A stretch of 64,000 nucleotides of DNA from Nitrospirota bacterium (GTDB lineage Bacteria; JACPQY01). Below, one piece after another: positions 1 to 7,998 of this stretch (the stretch's first letter is position 1; every line of letters begins with the position of its first letter). The stretch spans positions 186,001 through 250,000 of the forward strand of contig JACPAV010000002.1 of the NCBI GenBank assembly GCA_016180645.1, given 5' to 3'. The position numbers and the translations under genes were made by a program. The notes under the pieces are model-generated. The model saw nothing but the letters and a program-made list of their open reading frames with translations, searched no databases and was not told where the DNA came from.

Positions 1-969
1 GATGTCTTCGAGGCGCGTCTGGAACCAGAAGGGGATTTTGAAATCACGGTACATACGCGCGAAAGATGCGATTTCCGCCTTGGGGCGGGCCATGAACGCA
101 TCGTCCACGAAGTAGAAGAACTCCGGGGAATAGCGCCGGATCATCTGCTCCATCTCGTTTCGGAGGGTTTCCATGCTCTTCCGGCGGAGGAAGAAGCCCT
201 GCTTCTTCTCCTTGGCGATCACGAGCTGCGTGGGTGAATTGCAGAAGGAGCAGGTATAGGGGCAGCCCCGGTAGGTCTCGATCGGGATGGTCTTCCATAT
301 CTTCTTTCCGAGGGGTCGGAAGAACCGCTTTTCGGAGAAGAGTGACCAATCGGGAAGGACCCGGTTGATGTCGACCAGCGGTCTCGGGAGGTTCCGCGCG
401 AAGGCGCCGTCGGGCGTTCGAACCCAGGCGCCCGGCAGGGTCGCGAGATCGGCTCCTTGACGGACGCGCTCGCAGAATTCCACGAGGGTCTCCTCCCCTT
501 CACCGGTTCCCATGACGGAAACTTGGGGGGCTGCGGCGACGATGTCGGGGGCCATGGTGGCAAATACGCCTCCAACGAGAGTCCGGATGTCCGGGTAGGT
601 GGAGAGGATCTCCAGCATGCGTTTCGCCTGCGGCCAGGCATCCTCGACCAGTGTGCACAGGACGGCCGCGTGAGGCTTGAACGCGTCGAGCTTGCGGGCG
701 AAATCTCCATCCAGATCTTCGCGGACGTCCGGGAAGATGTCGCCCGGCTCGAACCGCCGGCTGTTGACCATCTTGTTGGCGCGCGTGATGGGCAAGGCCT
801 CCCCGAGAAACTCGATGGCGGGGCGATAGGGCGTGGCATCGAAAAGATCGATTTCGTAGCCCTGATTCTTCAAGAGAGAAGTGAAGAGCGCGACGGCGTA
901 CGAAGGGGTAAGCATGAGGCTCAAATTGGGGTAGACCAGGAGTACGCGGAATCGGGTTTTCTCAATCAC
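1..969 (-). CDS. B12-binding radical SAM protein (C-terminus cut by window edge)
   Basis: Reading leftward from a GTG at 969, 323 codons are visible before the window ends, so the C-terminal part is missing. Residues ~7-160 look like a cobalamin-binding Rossmann domain (opening strand FRVLLVYPN, later LVGGVFATMAPD). The radical SAM cluster motif is CPYTCSFC, with Cys236, Cys240 and Cys243 as iron-sulfur ligands, preceded by PIETYRG as is usual in the family. Members use SAM-derived radicals for methylation or other modifications; the substrate cannot be read from sequence. It is the third gene of a leftward unit after a glycosyltransferase and a Gfo/Idh/MocA enzyme, 39 bp after the latter, so a role in modifying a sugar or lipid carrier is an inference from context. 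An ATG at 976 is out of frame, which is why the GTG is chosen. Confidence 0.88.
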   Translation of the reverse strand, partial: MIEKTRFRVLLVYPNLSLMLTPSYAVALFTSLLKNQGYEIDLFDATPYRPAIEFLGEALPITRANKMVNSRRFEPGDIFPDVREDLDGDFARKLDAFKPHAAVLCTLVEDAWPQAKRMLEILSTYPDIRTLVGGVFATMAPDIVAAAPQVSVMGTGEGEETLVEFCERVRQGADLATLPGAWVRTPDGAFARNLPRPLVDINRVLPDWSLFSEKRFFRPLGKKIWKTIPIETYRGCPYTCSFCNSPTQLVIAKEKKQGFFLRRKSMETLRNEMEQMIRRYSPEFFYFVDDAFMARPKAEIASFARMYRDFKIPFWFQTRLEDI

Positions 970-1008
970 CGGCCATCGCCTCCGCGCGTCGCGTCCCGTC
1001 TCGACCGG

Positions 1009-2097
1009 TCATCGCGATTCGGCAAGGGTCGCAGACGGGCCCGGGCGCCGATCTCCCCAGATCCTCGGTCGACGGGGCTCTTGGGGTTCGAGGCCCGGCC
1101 GGCGTCCCACACAGGCATAGACTTCACGCACGAGACTCATGATATGGGCGGCCTCCGGGAGCGTGCCGTGCGTTGGGGATCGCCCTTCGAGGATGGAGTC
1201 GACGAATTCAAACGTTTCTTTCTTCCATGAATCGTCCCGATCGAAGTAGATGATTTCCTCCCGAGGATTGCCCAGGGCCAGCGCCTCGTCTTCGAATTGG
1301 CGCCGACCGACCACCAGTTGTTCCCGCCCATAACTGCCTGTCTGGGACAGGAGGCCCGAGAGAACCAAGTACCCGTCCCTGCACCCGACCTCGACTCGAA
1401 AGGTATGCTTCCAGAGGGTCGCGGACGAGTGCAGGAAAGCCGGGACTCCCCGTTCCGATTCGAGAAGCACGAAGGCATTGTCCTCCACCCCGCATCCCCA
1501 GAATGAATCGCGGAGAACGGCCTGAACCACCCTCATCGGGCCGCAGAAAAATTGAAAGAGATCCAGCATGTGGACTCCCTGGTCCAGCAGGATTCCCCCC
1601 CCCGACACCTCGTATCGATTCCGCCAATTTTCCCGATAGTTCAATCCGCCGGACTTGCCGTAGGTGGCCTTAAGGTGAATGACCTCCCCCAACCCGCCTT
1701 CTCCCAGAAATGCCTTCGCCGCCTGGACGGATGGGTGGAGCCTGTGGTTGAACCCGAAGACGATCCTCCGACGGGTCTTCCCCGACACGGCCTCTGCGAT
1801 CCGAGAAAAATCCTCCCAGTTCCGGCCCGGCGGTTTCTCACAAAAGACATTTCCGCACCGTTCCAACGCTTCCACGCAGAGGTCTACGGTCACATCGTTC
1901 GGTGTGCAGACAAACGCCGCGCCTACGTCGCTCCAGTCTACCTCCTCCGAGGACGTCACCCAGGCCACATCCCCGCCGGTCACCGGGACAGGACCGGCAG
2001 GCTCCACGATCCAGATCCTGCCGACGCGCGGATGTTCCCGGAGAACCCGATGGCGAATTTTCCCCATGTATCCGAATCCGAAAATGACGCAGTTCAC
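1009..2097 (-). CDS. Gfo/Idh/MocA family oxidoreductase
   Basis: This 362-residue protein is NAD(P)-dependent sugar dehydrogenase-like. The N-terminal Rossmann fold opens with CVIFGFGYMGKIRHR, the family's catalytic-lysine motif is EKPPG near residue 93, and the C-terminal alpha/beta domain has the typical segment GGGILLDQGVHMLDLF. Length is normal. Its ATG overlaps the stop of the upstream glycosyltransferase gene by 4 bp (ATGA), so the two are translationally coupled. In polysaccharide clusters this family usually oxidises or reduces nucleotide-sugar hydroxyls. The exact substrate is unknown. Confidence 0.92.
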   Translation of the reverse strand: MNCVIFGFGYMGKIRHRVLREHPRVGRIWIVEPAGPVPVTGGDVAWVTSSEEVDWSDVGAAFVCTPNDVTVDLCVEALERCGNVFCEKPPGRNWEDFSRIAEAVSGKTRRRIVFGFNHRLHPSVQAAKAFLGEGGLGEVIHLKATYGKSGGLNYRENWRNRYEVSGGGILLDQGVHMLDLFQFFCGPMRVVQAVLRDSFWGCGVEDNAFVLLESERGVPAFLHSSATLWKHTFRVEVGCRDGYLVLSGLLSQTGSYGREQLVVGRRQFEDEALALGNPREEIIYFDRDDSWKKETFEFVDSILEGRSPTHGTLPEAAHIMSLVREVYACVGRRPGLEPQEPRRPRIWGDRRPGPSATLAESR

Positions 2098-3797
2098 GCC
2101 GCTCCTCCACGGTGCGTGAATCCCGCCGCCTCGAGAAAGGTCGAAATCGAACGCTCCGTCACGAGCCCCAAGTAGGTTTCAACATATTTCAGGGCATTCT
2201 CCCAAGCCCCGGGATCGGGCCTGTAGTCCGGCTGGAAGGCGGTGTCCAACACCTCGGCCAGCGCGCCGGGTGACTCCGTCCAAAGCCGCCATTCGTTCAT
2301 GCCCGCAAGGGGATCGCCGGAATGGGCGGATTGGCCCCTCAGATAGACCGGCCGCAATCCCTGGAGCACCGCATGGAGCGCCGCGGAGGAGCCTCGATAG
2401 ATGACGAAGGAAGACCGCGCAAAGTCCTCCTCGACCGGTCTCTCGGAGATCTCCAGATTGGGCCATTTCCGGGCGGACTCTCGTACGCTCGCCAAGACCC
2501 GGCGGTCTGGAAGCATGGGGTGTGCCCTGAGAATAAATTCGCGGTCCGGGAATCGGCGGGCGCACTCCTCCGCCGCGCGATAGAAATCGTCCACTTCCGT
2601 CTCCAATCCCTCCGGAACGAAGAGGACCGCGCCGAGGTTGGACCGTGGCTGAGACGCTCCCGATCGGAGCCGCCGCCGACAACTTCCGAACCGAATCAGG
2701 TCAATTCCGTGGACGTCGTGTCCGGAACGCATCGCGGCCAGGGTCTCTTCCCCCAGGCACAAGACCAAGTCGGGTGTGGAACCGGGCCCCAGTTCCTTCG
2801 TGGGTCGGATCAACGACAAGGACTCGGGAAAAAGCATCGTGTGCGCGTAGCCGGCAATTCGCGTGGCCGGCGAGATCTCCTTGATTCCCCGGCCCGCGCA
2901 CTTCTCCCAACCGTGCCCTTCATAGAGGGTCAGGAACACGCGGGGACTCCATCGACGGGCGACCTCCCGGCCGATCCAGTAGAACAGGCCGTTGCGATGG
3001 GGAAGAAGCCCCAGGCAATCCTGACTCGCTTGGCGGCAGAGTCCGCGTTCCACGGGGTCGGTCGCGCGCGAGGCTTCCCGCGCCAATCGCCAGGACCATT
3101 TCGTTTGGAGGATGGCCATTTGAATCGGCGCCGACGGCGGCACGAGGGCCACTTCCGCCATCGCGTGCTTCTCCTTCGTCGACAGACGGGATCGGGCAAA
3201 AGCGTGAGGATCTCCGCTTGATCCGTCTCCGCATATCATCAGCGTCCGCACGCCCTTCCGCTCGAGCCTCCCTTGGAGATCACCAAAATAAAAATCGCTG
3301 CCGTCCTCCGCCCGGGCCGGGCCATAACACCAAGTCTTGATTACAACGTCGAAGTTTCTTCGCGTAAGCTCTTGAATCTCGCGCCTCTGCGAGGCCCGGA
3401 TTGTCCGAACGGTTTTCCCCGTGCGGAGCGCGAACCGCCACAGGGTCCGGGTTGAAGACCAAATGCTCCGGAGGGAAAAGGAACCGGCCTTCCCCGCGGC
3501 TTGGAGGACTGCATCCGGCCCGCCCTCCTGCGTCAGAACGGATTCCTGAACGGCGTGGACGGGATGTTTGAGATACAACCAGGGGATAGCCATGACGGGT
3601 AGGACCGGAAACCTTCGCCTGATCCGTTCAAGGACGAGACCCAATTGATGCAGGTCGGGGGACACCGCCGGACCCGATTCCCACCGTCCTGAAAGCTCGC
3701 GCCCGGCGCGATTCGGGACGGCCCCGCCCAACCCCCGCCCAACGGCGTCGGCCATGGCGGTGGGTGTTGAGAGTGGAGCTAGGTCCACCATCCCCAT
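2094..3797 (-). CDS. surface carbohydrate biosynthesis protein, GT-B-like glycosyltransferase
   Basis: The 567-residue protein is soluble with no signal peptide. The C-terminal third has the look of a GT-B nucleotide-sugar domain of the capsule/TIGR04326-like type: GAVLFVPEGLETEVDDFYRA, then FILRAHPMLPD (the R/K-x-HP element) and SFVIYRGSSAALHAVLQGLRPVYL, the glycine/serine-rich acceptor loop. The N-terminal half is poorly recognisable. Two in-frame ATGs lie at 3797 and 3791, neither with a strong Shine-Dalgarno. It is the first gene of a leftward unit driven by the consensus promoter at 3892-3920 and is coupled by ATGA to the downstream oxidoreductase. It probably adds a sugar to a surface glycan; donor and acceptor are unknown. 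Confidence 0.7.
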   Translation of the reverse strand: MGMVDLAPLSTPTAMADAVGRGLGGAVPNRAGRELSGRWESGPAVSPDLHQLGLVLERIRRRFPVLPVMAIPWLYLKHPVHAVQESVLTQEGGPDAVLQAAGKAGSFSLRSIWSSTRTLWRFALRTGKTVRTIRASQRREIQELTRRNFDVVIKTWCYGPARAEDGSDFYFGDLQGRLERKGVRTLMICGDGSSGDPHAFARSRLSTKEKHAMAEVALVPPSAPIQMAILQTKWSWRLAREASRATDPVERGLCRQASQDCLGLLPHRNGLFYWIGREVARRWSPRVFLTLYEGHGWEKCAGRGIKEISPATRIAGYAHTMLFPESLSLIRPTKELGPGSTPDLVLCLGEETLAAMRSGHDVHGIDLIRFGSCRRRLRSGASQPRSNLGAVLFVPEGLETEVDDFYRAAEECARRFPDREFILRAHPMLPDRRVLASVRESARKWPNLEISERPVEEDFARSSFVIYRGSSAALHAVLQGLRPVYLRGQSAHSGDPLAGMNEWRLWTESPGALAEVLDTAFQPDYRPDPGAWENALKYVETYLGLVTERSISTFLEAAGFTHRGGAA

Positions 3798-3891
3798 GCG
3801 GTCGGGTGTGTGGATGGGATGGGAGACGGAAGGCGTGCTCCGCGTCCCTGGCGCACTTTGTATCTTCGCATCATCCTTGAGCTTATCCTAG

Positions 3892-3920
3892 ATTATAGTT
3901 TCAGGTTGAGAGCCTGTCAA
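3892..3920 (-). promoter_or_regulatory. consensus sigma-70 promoter for the leftward glycan unit
   Basis: On the minus strand TTGACA (3915-3920) and TATAAT (3892-3897) are separated by 17 bp, a perfect match to consensus at optimal spacing. The start site should fall near 3885, about 90 nt upstream of the gene starting at 3797. Confidence 0.8.
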
Positions 3921-3985
3921 GGCGCGATCCTTGTTTCCAAGCACCCCTAAAGTCGCGGCCCCAGCGTCCGAACATCCCCCTATAT

Positions 3986-4004
3986 GTTCGTTCATCAAAC
4001 GAAC
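3986..4004. promoter_or_regulatory. candidate operator, GTTCGTT inverted repeat between divergent promoters
   Basis: GTTCGTTCATCAAACGAAC has perfect 7-bp arms around a 5-bp centre. It sits between the two divergent consensus promoters, ending 21 bp before the rightward -35 and 66 bp from the leftward -35, positions that suit an activator or a shared regulator. The 8-mer GTTCGTTC recurs on the minus strand beside the promoter of the MarR-like regulator at 16 kb, making that protein the best candidate ligand. Confidence 0.5.
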
Positions 4005-4025
4005 AAACTTTAGGCTCGGGCCGGC

Positions 4026-4053
4026 TTGACACCGCGACATGCATCACTATAAT
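4026..4053 (+). promoter_or_regulatory. consensus sigma-70 promoter for the cytidylyltransferase gene
   Basis: TTGACA (4026-4031) and TATAAT (4048-4053) with a 16-bp spacer. The predicted start near 4060 leaves only about 17 nt of leader, in which GAAGG (4063-4067) is placed 9 nt before the GTG at 4077. Confidence 0.8.
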
Positions 4054-4076
4054 TTTCCCCCTGAAGGCACAGGGAA

Positions 4077-4838
4077 GTGGCGCCGCTAGGAAAGAAGTCC
4101 GTACTGGTCCTCATACCCGCCCGAGGCGGGTCCAAAGGCATTCCCCACAAAAACATCGTTGATCTTTGCGGGTACCCCCTTCTGGCCTACGCGATCGCCG
4201 CCGCGCGAAAGAGCGCTTTCAACCCGCGGATCCTCGTCACCACGGACGACGAGGAAATCGCGAGAGTCGCGAGGTCGTTCGGCGCCGATGCGCCCTTTCT
4301 TAGACCCGCCGAACTGGGCCAAGACACAAGTCCTCTCACGGTGGCCCAACTCCACGCCCTCCATTGGCTTCGCGAGCACGAAGGCTACAGGCCGGCGGCC
4401 ACCGCCACCGTGCTTCCGACGTATCCGTTCGTTCGCGCGAAGACGATCGATCAGGTGATCGGGCATGCGTTGAAAGGTATGTCGGCCCGAACGGTGATTC
4501 GCACTCCGGCATCGAGTCGCCTCTTTTTTCTCGAGGATGAAGGAGTATTGAGCCGCGTCCAATTCCGAACGCGATCCAAGCGGTGGTATCTGGGTACGGC
4601 CGCCGCGGGGGCCGTGCGGTACTTCCCCTCCTTTGATCCCGCGGCCATGAACGAGCGCGAGATCCTCCGTCTCATGAAACGATATGCGACCCGTCTCCGG
4701 AACTTGGGGATCAACACCCGAGGGCATGCCACCATCGAGGTGACTTGGGTTGAAGCCGTGGACATCGATACGCCTCGTGAGCTGACCCTGGCCCGAAAAC
4801 TGATCGCCTCGGGCGTAAGGCCTGCCCTTCTTCAATGA
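4077..4838 (+). CDS. acylneuraminate cytidylyltransferase (CMP-nonulosonic acid synthetase)
   Basis: The 253-residue protein transfers CMP from CTP to a nonulosonic acid such as sialic, legionaminic or pseudaminic acid. The nucleotide-binding signature LIPARGGSKGIPHKNI is at residues ~12-27. It is followed by ILVTTDDEEIARVA, the VLPTYPFVRAKTIDQVI segment and VEAVDIDTPRELTLARKL near the end, which is the NeuA/PseF order and length. The GTG start is set by the short leader and GAAGG. The stop overlaps the next gene's ATG by 4 bp. It is one of two CMP-sugar synthetases in the island, the other being at 34.0-34.8 kb. Which acid it activates is not determinable. Confidence 0.88.
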   Translation: MAPLGKKSVLVLIPARGGSKGIPHKNIVDLCGYPLLAYAIAAARKSAFNPRILVTTDDEEIARVARSFGADAPFLRPAELGQDTSPLTVAQLHALHWLREHEGYRPAATATVLPTYPFVRAKTIDQVIGHALKGMSARTVIRTPASSRLFFLEDEGVLSRVQFRTRSKRWYLGTAAAGAVRYFPSFDPAAMNEREILRLMKRYATRLRNLGINTRGHATIEVTWVEAVDIDTPRELTLARKLIASGVRPALLQ

Positions 4839-5572
4839 GTGCGATCGATTCCACCCTGGTCTTTTGCGCCGTGGTTCGACCCGGCACGTTCTGGAGCGTA
4901 GGCCCCCACTGGCGGTCGGCCCTGGCCAACGTTACGGGCCGGGCCTTGGAAGTTCACCACACTCTCCACCCCTTCCGCACGAATTTCGTCAGCGACTCAA
5001 TGGACATGCTCCGGGAAGCGGCCGGGCTCCTATCCGGCCATGGGGTCCGCTTTTGCCGTTCGAACTCGCCGGCCAAGGCCCTCCGACGGCTGGCGCCGAA
5101 GAAGACCGAGGGGACGCTGATGGTCGTAAACCCCTTCTTCTGCTTTATCGAGCCGGGGGCCCTCTTGACGGCCCTGCGGCGACAAGGGGAGGCCCAGCAA
5201 ATCCATGCGACCGTCCGCCGGCCGGATCCTCATCCCCTTCATTTCTGCCATGAACGACGGATTCCCCAGGGGCGGGGCAAGTACGTTTGCGCGATCCACA
5301 CCAATCAGTGGTACAACTACAGCCTCTACTTCTCTCACAAGGGCAAGAATTTCGAATTCCGCCGGCAGAACTACCCGACGGTGCATGAAGCATGCAGCGC
5401 CATGACCGTCTTTCCATACTCGCTCGTAAATTCGTGGGAGCGATCCCTGAGGTCCGGACGATTCCGCGCCCTTCGACTCGAGGAGCCCGCCAGTCTGGAT
5501 GCCTCCTACGAGCGGGATTTCTTCCTGGCCCAAGTCCTGCTGGAGGGCCGCCGGGAGGGGACGGCGGCCTGA
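4835..5572 (+). CDS. uncharacterised protein, possible diverged nucleotidyltransferase-fold partner
   Basis: The 245-residue protein is soluble and is translationally coupled (ATGA) to the upstream CMP-sugar synthetase. I do not recognise a named family. Two segments resemble the upstream enzyme in order and spacing: GTLMVVNPFFCFIEPGALL parallels its TVLPTYPFVRAKTIDQVI, and the C-terminal LDASYERDFFLAQVLLEG parallels its VDIDTPRELTLARKLIASG. The N-terminal ARGGSK-type nucleotide-binding loop is absent. A degenerate, possibly non-catalytic paralogue is therefore an inference. It ends one base before the convergent gene's stop. Confidence 0.65.
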   Translation: MSAIDSTLVFCAVVRPGTFWSVGPHWRSALANVTGRALEVHHTLHPFRTNFVSDSMDMLREAAGLLSGHGVRFCRSNSPAKALRRLAPKKTEGTLMVVNPFFCFIEPGALLTALRRQGEAQQIHATVRRPDPHPLHFCHERRIPQGRGKYVCAIHTNQWYNYSLYFSHKGKNFEFRRQNYPTVHEACSAMTVFPYSLVNSWERSLRSGRFRALRLEEPASLDASYERDFFLAQVLLEGRREGTAA

Positions 5573-5573
5573 A

Positions 5574-6746
5574 TCAGCCGGGTGCGTGGCGGCTTCCCGT
5601 CCGCTCGGACACCAGACGATCCAGCGCGCGAGCCAGGTCCGGGAAGCCGATTTTCGACATCCGATCCCGCGCCCTTTCACGGCCCTTCTTGCCCATGCGC
5701 TTCCGCGCGGCGGAATCGGTTAGGAGGAACCGCAGCCGGTCCGCCAACGCGTTTACCTCGCCTACGGGGAAGAGAAGTCCGTTCAGCCCTTCGATCACCC
5801 ACTCACGGACGGATGGGATGTCGGCCGATATCACCGGCAGACCGCAGCTCATGGCCTCCAGCATCGAAACGCCCGTGGCCTCCGACTCCACGCACTTGAG
5901 GTAGACGTCCGCCGCATTGTACAGGCCGGCCATCTCCTCGTGAGCGAGATGGCCCATGAAATCCACCCGATCGAGCGCGCCCAGGTCGGCGGCCAATCGC
6001 CGGAGTGAGGGCCTCAGGCTTCCATCCCCGCAGAAGACGAGCCGGCATCCAGGCACCCGCTTCGAGAGGAGGGCGAAGGCCCGGACGGCGTCCGCCGGGC
6101 GATAGAGCGGTTCCAGATGCCGCGCCATCAGGATCACTTTCTGATTTCCCCAACGGTACCTTTTTCTCACGGCGTTGCGGAGGGAGAGGGAGGGTCGGAA
6201 ACGAGTCACATCCACCAACGCGGCGAATACCTGGGATCGATCGGCGGCCCCGCCCAGTCGGACGACCTCGCTCAGCACGTACTCATTGTCGGCAAGAATC
6301 AGTGAAGACCGGGCCAAGGTGAACCTCCCTAGACGTCGCACCCAGGCGCGGTCCTTGGCGCGAATCAGAATGTCGCTGCCGAACACCCAGAGAGAAACCG
6401 GCCGGTAGCCGGTGAGCGCGGGCCAGGAGCCGACCGCAGGGAACCAGCCGGTGTGGATCAAATCGGGTCCGAATTGTCGCGCGATCCGAAGATACCTCAA
6501 CAGCGCAGGCAGCTTGCCCGCAAAGCGACGCCCGGAGCGCCATACCCCTTCACCGCGGATGGCGTGGTACCCCAGCCAGGTTCGGGGCACGGCGGGAGGG
6601 CAGTGCTCCTTTCCCTCCTCCTGCAAGTAGACATAGTGGAGATCGAAGCCCTCTCCGAGAAGACCTTGCAGAAAGAACCGGTCGAACGGCACCCCCATCG
6701 AGAGGTACAGAATGCGCGCGCGGGCCTGCCGCTCCTCGCCGATCAA
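5574..6746 (-). CDS. glycosyltransferase family 4 protein
   Basis: A 390-residue GT-B enzyme of the GT4 type. The C-terminal donor-binding half has QKVILMARHLEPLYRPADAV, GCRLVFCGDGSLRPSL and YLKCVESEATGVSMLEAMSCGLPVIS, the E-x7-E-like motif that binds the nucleotide-sugar. The N-terminal acceptor half includes DLIHTGWFPAV and VFGSDILI. No membrane segment is seen. Its ATG overlaps the upstream glycosyltransferase stop by 4 bp. It is the last gene of the leftward unit and ends convergently against the gene at 4835-5572. Confidence 0.92.
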   Translation of the reverse strand: MIGEERQARARILYLSMGVPFDRFFLQGLLGEGFDLHYVYLQEEGKEHCPPAVPRTWLGYHAIRGEGVWRSGRRFAGKLPALLRYLRIARQFGPDLIHTGWFPAVGSWPALTGYRPVSLWVFGSDILIRAKDRAWVRRLGRFTLARSSLILADNEYVLSEVVRLGGAADRSQVFAALVDVTRFRPSLSLRNAVRKRYRWGNQKVILMARHLEPLYRPADAVRAFALLSKRVPGCRLVFCGDGSLRPSLRRLAADLGALDRVDFMGHLAHEEMAGLYNAADVYLKCVESEATGVSMLEAMSCGLPVISADIPSVREWVIEGLNGLLFPVGEVNALADRLRFLLTDSAARKRMGKKGRERARDRMSKIGFPDLARALDRLVSERTGSRHAPG

Positions 6747-7951
6747 CCGATGGTCTGGAATTGGCGCACCAGTCTGCCCGCGTCGTCCGCCCAGGCGTAT
6801 TGTTTTTCGACGGCCTCACGCCCACGGGAACCGAATTCCCGGAGGACCTTGGGCTCCGACAACAGGCTGAAGGCCTCGGCGAAGGAAGGTCCATCGAAGG
6901 AACACGACAGGCCGCACTCCGTCGATCGGAGGAGGGTCGAAACATGCCGCATGGCGGAGGAGAGGACGGGACGCGAAAAATACATGTACTCGAAAACCTT
7001 GCTGGGGGAGGTCTGATGCGTGAACGGATTGACACGGAAGGGGATGAGGCACACTTTGCACGCCTCAATCAGCTCGCCGAACCGTTGCTTCTGAACCCAA
7101 CCCAACGGGGTCACCGCCTCGTCCAGTTGCAAATGGGCGACAAGGGATCGAACCTCGGTCTCCTGCTCACCCGCGCCGGCCAGGAGGAGTTTCGGCCGCC
7201 TCGCTTTGGGAATGCCCGCGACGGCGCGAATCAGGCCCGGGATGTCCTTCATGAGATCGTAAGAACCGAGGTAGCCCAGATCGAAACTGAACGGAGCAAA
7301 CTCGCGGCGGCCATTCGGGCGGGGCAGGTCTCCGGGTCGAGGGGTATTGCGCACCACCGCAAGCTTGTCCTTTGCGCAACCCCGGTCTGAAAAAACCGCG
7401 ATGAGCGCTTCGTCAACCATCAGAATGCGGGTCGCGCCGAAAAAACATGATTGCTCGATTTCCTCCCACAGTCGGAAAACCTCTTCTCGCTGAGACCACC
7501 AAGGTGTCGTGGCCCCCCGGATCTCCGCCAAGGCCCTGACCATCTCCGGCCAGCCCTCATGATGATAGTCCACCACGACCGGGAGGGATCGTTCCACGGC
7601 AATGCGGCACACGACGGCGCTGAGGGGGAGATCGTTCACATGCAGCACATCCGGCTTCACCTCCCGCAAGAACCGCTCGATTTCCGGGACCCAGGGGGAA
7701 CGGGGCGAAAGATACGTTTCGCTGAGAAATTCCAGTGTCCAGACCTTGGAGAAGCCCGCCGGAATCGGCAGCTCCGAATAGGCGGTCCCATCGGGCGAGA
7801 CACCCGCGGACGCCGCCTCCCCTCCTCCGCACAAGACGAAAATGGAGTGCCCGGATTGTTTCAGTTCATCGAGGAGCTTCCGCAACCGGATATCCGAGGC
7901 CCATGGACGCTCAGATATGACACCGATCCGCACGGCGGTTTCCTCTCTCAA
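6743..7951 (-). CDS. glycosyltransferase family 4 protein
   Basis: 402 residues, GT-B fold. The N-terminal half opens RIGVISERPWASDIRLRKLL and contains KPDVLHVNDLPLSAVV and VDYHHEGWPEM. The donor half has FDLGYLGSYDLMKDIPGLI, KLLLAGAGEQETEV and FEYMYFSRPVLSSAMRHVS. It overlaps the next gene by 4 bp, so the two GT4 enzymes are made together and probably act in sequence on the same oligosaccharide. It lies 47 bp after the FkbM-type methyltransferase gene. Confidence 0.9.
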   Translation of the reverse strand: MREETAVRIGVISERPWASDIRLRKLLDELKQSGHSIFVLCGGGEAASAGVSPDGTAYSELPIPAGFSKVWTLEFLSETYLSPRSPWVPEIERFLREVKPDVLHVNDLPLSAVVCRIAVERSLPVVVDYHHEGWPEMVRALAEIRGATTPWWSQREEVFRLWEEIEQSCFFGATRILMVDEALIAVFSDRGCAKDKLAVVRNTPRPGDLPRPNGRREFAPFSFDLGYLGSYDLMKDIPGLIRAVAGIPKARRPKLLLAGAGEQETEVRSLVAHLQLDEAVTPLGWVQKQRFGELIEACKVCLIPFRVNPFTHQTSPSKVFEYMYFSRPVLSSAMRHVSTLLRSTECGLSCSFDGPSFAEAFSLLSEPKVLREFGSRGREAVEKQYAWADDAGRLVRQFQTIG

Positions 7952-7998
7952 GTTTCATCCGACCGGAGGATACCCTCGATCGTGCCGGGACCGGCCGG

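Noticed and set aside
4835-5572. Considered a pseudogene of the cytidylyltransferase
   Set aside because: The frame is intact, coupled by ATGA and of normal composition, so it is kept as a gene.
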